A stretch of 10,541 nt of DNA, taken from GCA-2697345 sp049602715 (GTDB lineage: Bacteria; Pseudomonadota; Alphaproteobacteria; Rhodobacterales; Rhodobacteraceae). Of the stretch, positions 6,727-10,541 are shown in pieces. The DNA lies in assembly GCA_049602715.1 (NCBI GenBank), contig JBMYRX010000063.1, forward strand, positions 1-10,541, written 5' to 3'. Below the pieces are notes generated by a model that was not told the origin of the DNA, made no database searches, and was given only the letters and a program-made list of their open reading frames with translations. Each line of letters begins with the position of its first letter. The stretch's first letter is position 1. The translations under genes were made by a program, and so were the position numbers.

Positions 6727-7698
6727 ATGAAGCAGGCATTGATCCAAAGAATAATTCTTGGCGTAATACTAATAATCGCGGTAATGGTACTAAATTTCTT
6801 CTTGTTGCAAGCTGCTCCAGGAGACGTTGTCGATGCTATGTTAGCCGAAGCAGGGGGTGGAGATCCTGAACTTGCAGCTAGGCTAAGAAAACAGTACGGG
6901 TTGGATCAACCTTTATACATTCAACTTATAAAATATTTAGGGCAGGTTTTTAGAGGGGATTTAGGTTATTCTTTCTATTATGATGAGTCTGTAGCCGCTC
7001 TATTAATTGGGCATTTACCAACTACCCTTATGTTAACCTTATCAGCTTTAGTTCTTGCGGTAATTATTGGTACGCTTTTTGGCGTATATGCTGCTTTAAA
7101 ACCTAACGGTATTTTTAGTAATTTCGTTACTGTGCTATCTCTGTTTGGGTATGCTACTCCAGTATTCTGGCTAGGTATGATTATCTTATTAGTGTTTGCT
7201 CTTTATCTTCCTTTATTCCCAGCGTTTGGCATTCGTTCCTGGCCTCAACCTGAAAACACTTTTGATCGAATATTAGATATGATTCATCATCTAGTTTTAC
7301 CCACCTTTACGTTAGCGATACTATATCTCGCCAGTTATAGCAGAATTTCTAGAGCTTCTATGTTAGATGTTTTAGGATCAGATTATATACGTACGGCTCG
7401 AACTAAGGGGCTTTCTGAGTTTCGAGTTATTTTTAAACACGCACTAAAAAATGCAGCGATGCCTGTAGTAACGCTCGCAGGGTTGCAGTTGGCTCAAGTG
7501 TTCTCTGGAGCTGTTCTAGTCGAAACGGTTTTCAGCCTTCCAGGTGTTGGCCCATTACTTTATGAATCAATAGTTAGAAGAGATTTCCCAGTAATTTTAG
7601 GAGTATTGTTTGGGGCGGCTACGACAACAATCGTCGCAAATATCATTACGGATATAATTTATAGATGGATGGACCCAAGGATTAAATCGATTTCATGA
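6727..7698 (+). CDS. Peptide ABC transporter permease, DppB/OppB type
   Basis: This is the first inner-membrane subunit of the importer, 323 residues, a normal length. It has about six hydrophobic segments (roughly 9-28, 98-120, 133-160, 185-203, 247-270, 287-312). A periplasmic stretch after the first segment carries the typical APGD (30-33) and RLRKQYGLDQPLYIQ (52-66) sequences. The cytoplasmic EAA-type coupling region is at about 217-246 (GSDYIRTARTKGLS onwards, then HALKNAAMP), where the ATPases dock. The conserved SLPGVGPLL (270-278) and terminal DPRI (316-319) confirm the OppB branch. The ribosome-binding site is weak. Its TGA overlaps the next gene's start in ATGA, implying translational coupling. 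Confidence 0.95.
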   Translation: MKQALIQRIILGVILIIAVMVLNFFLLQAAPGDVVDAMLAEAGGGDPELAARLRKQYGLDQPLYIQLIKYLGQVFRGDLGYSFYYDESVAALLIGHLPTTLMLTLSALVLAVIIGTLFGVYAALKPNGIFSNFVTVLSLFGYATPVFWLGMIILLVFALYLPLFPAFGIRSWPQPENTFDRILDMIHHLVLPTFTLAILYLASYSRISRASMLDVLGSDYIRTARTKGLSEFRVIFKHALKNAAMPVVTLAGLQLAQVFSGAVLVETVFSLPGVGPLLYESIVRRDFPVILGVLFGAATTTIVANIITDIIYRWMDPRIKSIS

Positions 7699-8597
7699 GC
7701 CAGACAGAGCCAAAATACGGAAATATAATATTTGATTCTAGCGAGGCTATGTCAGAACCCGATATAAAGTGGCGTGAAACCGTTAGATTATTCTGTGCAA
7801 ATCGAGCTGCGTTTTTAGGATTTATTTTTGTTTGCGGTTTTATCTTAGTTGGTGTTTTTGGACCTATTATAATGCCAGCCGATCCATTTGAAATGGTGGC
7901 ACCTCCCTTGGTAGGGCCGAGCGGTGAAACCTATTTTGGTTCGGACTATTTAGGTCGTGATGTTTTTATTGGGATAATTCATGGAGCTAGGCCAACAATG
8001 ATAATTGCGCTGACTGCTACATTAGTCACGGTATTAATTGGGTTAACTATTGGCGCGGTTGCAGGATTTTATGGTGGTATGATTGATAATGTGCTGATGC
8101 GAGTGACAGAGTTTTTTCAAGTCCTTCCACCATTAGTCTTTGCTATGGTGATCGTCGCGGTTTTTTCTTCGGATATAGTTATCGTTATATTAGCTATTGC
8201 TGTTACAACCTGGCCAACAGAGGCAAGGCTTACCCGCGCAGAATTTTTAAAAATCAAAGAATATGAATATGTCACTGCGTCTAAGGCCTTGGGGGATCGG
8301 AATTTTCGAATTATTACAAAAATTATTCTTCCCAATGCAATGCCACCAATAATTATAGCAATAACATTGCGAGTAGGTATCACAGTAATTTATGAAGCTG
8401 CTTTGAGTTTTTTGGGTCTAACTGATCCGGATTTGGTTACATGGGGTAAAATGATTGGTCAATCGCGAGATTTCTTTTTTGATGCTTGGTGGACAGTTAC
8501 TTTTCCAGGCGTGGCGATATTAATGGTTGTATTGTGTATTGCTCTAATTGGGGATGGCTTAAATGATGCTTTCAATCCAAAGTTACGTGGTAGGTAA
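7695..8597 (+). CDS. Peptide ABC transporter permease, DppC/OppC type
   Basis: This is the second inner-membrane subunit, 300 residues, pairing with the upstream permease to form the translocation channel. A cytoplasmic N-terminus (WRETVRLFCANRAAFLGF, 26-43) leads into the first membrane segment, as usual for the OppC N-terminal domain. The periplasmic FGSDYLGRDVF (81-91) is the family hallmark. The EAA-type coupling region is at about 189-217 (EYEYVTASKALGDRNF then ILPNAMPP), followed by YEAALSFLGL (233-242) and the conserved C-terminus GDGLNDAFNPKLRG (286-299). It starts inside the stop codon of the previous gene (4-base overlap) and is followed after 6 bases by the first ATPase, so it lies in the middle of one operon. 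Confidence 0.95.
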   Translation: MSQTEPKYGNIIFDSSEAMSEPDIKWRETVRLFCANRAAFLGFIFVCGFILVGVFGPIIMPADPFEMVAPPLVGPSGETYFGSDYLGRDVFIGIIHGARPTMIIALTATLVTVLIGLTIGAVAGFYGGMIDNVLMRVTEFFQVLPPLVFAMVIVAVFSSDIVIVILAIAVTTWPTEARLTRAEFLKIKEYEYVTASKALGDRNFRIITKIILPNAMPPIIIAITLRVGITVIYEAALSFLGLTDPDLVTWGKMIGQSRDFFFDAWWTVTFPGVAILMVVLCIALIGDGLNDAFNPKLRGR

Positions 8598-8603
8598 TCG
8601 AGT

Positions 8604-9617
8604 ATGAAAGAGATGCTCAAGTATGAAGGGGGTAAAGCTTTATTAGCAAAAAACCTTAATGTGCAATTTGATGTCAAAGGACAACCTGTTGATATATTGT
8701 CAGATGTAAATTTTGAATTGGAAAGGGGAGAAACCTTAGGGATAGTCGGTGAGAGTGGATGTGGTAAAAGTATGACCGCCTTAGCTCTATTAAACATGGT
8801 GCCCTCACCACCGGGACGAATAAGTGCGGGCGAGGTGATCCTAAATAGTGAAAATTTACTATCACTTTCAAAAAAAGAGATGAAAAGAGTTCGTGGAAAA
8901 GAAATATCGATGATTTTTCAAGAACCAATGACATCATTAAATCCTGTATTTACTGTAGGAAATCAGCTGATTGAAACTATTAGGGAACATAAAGAAATCT
9001 CTAAGGGTGATGCGTTGTTAGAAGCAATAGAATTATTGAAATCTGTTCAGATCCCAGCTCCTGAACAGCGCATAAAAGAGTACCCTCATCAATTATCAGG
9101 AGGAATGCGTCAACGGGTAATGATTGCTATGGCATTAGTCTGTGATCCGAAGGTATTGATTGCTGACGAACCAACTACTGCTTTAGACGTAACGGTTCAG
9201 GCGCAAATATTTGATCTTCTCAAAGAGATACAGAATAGAAATCAAATGAGTATAATTCTAATTACCCATGATTTTGGAGCTATAAATGAAATGGCCGATA
9301 GAGTGATAGTGATGTATGCTGGTTACAAAATAGAAGAAGGGCCTTTAAACGAAATCCGAACCAAAGCGCTTCATCCTTACACACAGGGCCTATTAAAATC
9401 AATGTTGGAGATAAAACCAGATTCGAAAGGTTTTAGAGAACCATTACCTGAAATTCCCGGTTCTGTACCTGATCTTTTAAATCGTCAACCGGGGTGTCCT
9501 TTTGGTCCACGGTGCGCTTTAGCCACAGAAAAATGTTTAAAAATGCCTCCAAGTTTTAACCTTGGGCCTAAACGTTCGGTAATGTGTTGGCTTGCAGAGG
9601 ACGGTGAAGTTAAATGA
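8604..9617 (+). CDS. Peptide ABC transporter ATP-binding protein, DppD/OppD type
   Basis: This is the first cytoplasmic ATPase of the importer, 337 residues and complete. Walker A is GESGCGKS (49-56), the Q-loop Gln is 106, the ABC signature is LSGGMRQ (164-170), Walker B is VLIADEP (184-190), the D-loop is ALD (193-195) and the switch His is 222. All catalytic positions are present, so the domain should be active. The C-terminal oligopeptide-transporter extension holds four cysteines (C298, C304, C311, C328) in the GCPFGPRC and MCW setting. From memory, these cysteines bind an iron-sulfur cluster in solved relatives. It follows the permease gene by 6 bases and shares ATGA with the next ATPase gene. 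Confidence 0.95.
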   Translation: MKEMLKYEGGKALLAKNLNVQFDVKGQPVDILSDVNFELERGETLGIVGESGCGKSMTALALLNMVPSPPGRISAGEVILNSENLLSLSKKEMKRVRGKEISMIFQEPMTSLNPVFTVGNQLIETIREHKEISKGDALLEAIELLKSVQIPAPEQRIKEYPHQLSGGMRQRVMIAMALVCDPKVLIADEPTTALDVTVQAQIFDLLKEIQNRNQMSIILITHDFGAINEMADRVIVMYAGYKIEEGPLNEIRTKALHPYTQGLLKSMLEIKPDSKGFREPLPEIPGSVPDLLNRQPGCPFGPRCALATEKCLKMPPSFNLGPKRSVMCWLAEDGEVK

Positions 9618-10541
9618 GTAATAATTTAAATATTAAGCCTCTAGTGAAGTTAGATAATTTAAAGGTTCATTTTAAATTGAAGCGAACCAGTTGGTTTTCA
9701 GATCCTCAGGTAGTTCATGCCGTTGATGGAATCAGCTTACAAATTAATCGAGGTAAAACTCTCGGTTTAGTAGGTGAGAGTGGTTGTGGAAAAACAACAG
9801 CGGGGCGGGCTATACTGGGCCTAGTAAAATCTAATAGTGGTGAAATATATTTCGAAGATAAGGCACTTACGTCAATTTCATCTGAGGCAATGTTTCCTTT
9901 GCGTAAAAGAATGCAAATAATATTTCAGGACCCATATTCAGCACTAAATCCACGCCAAACAGCCGGAGACATTGTCGCGGATCCGCTTGTTGTCCACAAT
10001 ATTGGTTCTCAAAAAGAGCGACAGGAAAGGGTTGATGAACTTTTTTCGATGGTTGGACTGCAAAAAAATCAACAAGTTCTCTATCCTCATCAATTTTCGG
10101 GTGGACAACGGCAACGATTATGTATCGCCAGGGCTTTAGCACTTAATCCAGATTTTATTGTCTGTGACGAACCAGTGTCTGCTCTAGATGTTGCTATTCA
10201 AGCACAGATTCTAAACCTGTTATGCAAATTACAGGACGACCTTAATTTGACATTTTTATTCATATCGCATGATCTAGCTGTAATACAGCATGTTTGTGAC
10301 GAAATTGCAGTTATGTATTTAGGAGCCGTTGTTGAAAAAGCTGATCGCGAAACACTTTTTAATAATCCACGACACCCTTACACAAAAGCGTTATTATCTG
10401 CAGTTTTAACTAGCTCTTCTGGTGAAAAAGCTAAACGAATCCGATTGGAAGGTGATATACCTAACCCAATTAATAAGCCTTCCGGTTGTAGGTTTCGTAC
10501 GCGTTGTGCTCACGCGAAAGATTTATGCTCTCAAAAGGAAC
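9614..10541 (+). CDS. Peptide ABC transporter ATP-binding protein, DppF/OppF type (3' end outside window)
   Basis: This is the second ATPase, forming the heterodimeric motor with the upstream one. The window holds 309 codons with no stop; relatives end about 10-30 residues later, so nearly all of it is present. Translating from ATG 9614, which overlaps the previous TGA, gives Walker A GESGCGKT (54-61), Q-loop Gln 105, signature FSGGQRQ (161-167), Walker B FIVCDEP (181-187), D-loop ALD (190-192) and switch His 219. The N-terminal insertion around SWFSDPQVVHAVDGI (26-40) is typical of DppF/OppF. The C-terminal extension shows C292, C298 and C305 in GCRFRTRCAHAKDLC. No frameshift was found. Confidence 0.95.
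   Translation, partial: MSNNLNIKPLVKLDNLKVHFKLKRTSWFSDPQVVHAVDGISLQINRGKTLGLVGESGCGKTTAGRAILGLVKSNSGEIYFEDKALTSISSEAMFPLRKRMQIIFQDPYSALNPRQTAGDIVADPLVVHNIGSQKERQERVDELFSMVGLQKNQQVLYPHQFSGGQRQRLCIARALALNPDFIVCDEPVSALDVAIQAQILNLLCKLQDDLNLTFLFISHDLAVIQHVCDEIAVMYLGAVVEKADRETLFNNPRHPYTKALLSAVLTSSSGEKAKRIRLEGDIPNPINKPSGCRFRTRCAHAKDLCSQKE

Noticed and set aside
8459..8797. 112-codon minus-strand frame
   Set aside because: It is antisense to the permease-ATPase junction, whose proteins are fully conserved; there is no independent evidence for a gene.
9867..10142. 91-codon minus-strand frame
   Set aside because: It is antisense to the second ATPase between its Walker A and signature regions, which is typical of a shadow frame.
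1..10541. CRISPR array, insertion sequence or rRNA
   Set aside because: No regularly spaced repeats, transposase-like frames with terminal inverted repeats, or rRNA-like sequence were seen on either strand.

Overview
The window is AT-rich chromosomal bacterial DNA (roughly 35-40% G+C by eye). It encodes a peptide-type ABC importer together with two hydrolases, and a periplasmic PQQ-type sugar dehydrogenase on the opposite strand. The gene set, the Sec signal peptides and the low G+C suggest a Gram-negative proteobacterium, most likely a marine alphaproteobacterium. That placement is inference from gene content; no rRNA or other phylogenetic marker is present.

Layout from left to right. Bases 1-295 hold no convincing gene. 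They begin with a short G+C-rich hairpin and contain a tandem ACCCACC repeat and a 12-codon reading frame that together look a little like the edge of an old integrase/tRNA insertion site. Next, on the minus strand, is a complete PQQ-dependent sugar dehydrogenase (296-1426). A divergent spacer of about 220 bp separates it from the plus-strand genes. These are: a cytoplasmic beta-lactamase-fold serine hydrolase (1646-2980); a 211-bp spacer with a striking 20-bp dyad at 3011-3030; an M81/MlrC-family metallopeptidase (3192-4742); a 267-bp spacer; a family 5 peptide/nickel-type substrate-binding protein (5010-6614); a strong 12-bp hairpin (6635-6663); two permeases (6727-7698 and 7695-8597); and two ATPases (8604-9617, and from 9614 off the right edge).

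How the genes may work together. The substrate-binding protein, two permeases and two ATPases form a complete DppABCDF/OppABCDF-type importer, apart from the last ATPase being cut by the window end. The two hydrolases just upstream have the same fold classes as MlrB (beta-lactamase-family serine peptidase) and MlrC (M81 metallopeptidase) of the microcystin-degradation pathway, and neither has a signal peptide. The simplest reading is a capture-and-degrade module: an unusual peptide or amide compound is imported by the ABC system and then hydrolysed in the cytoplasm. The substrate cannot be read from the sequence. The hairpin between the binding-protein gene and the permeases is consistent with the usual higher expression of the binding protein.
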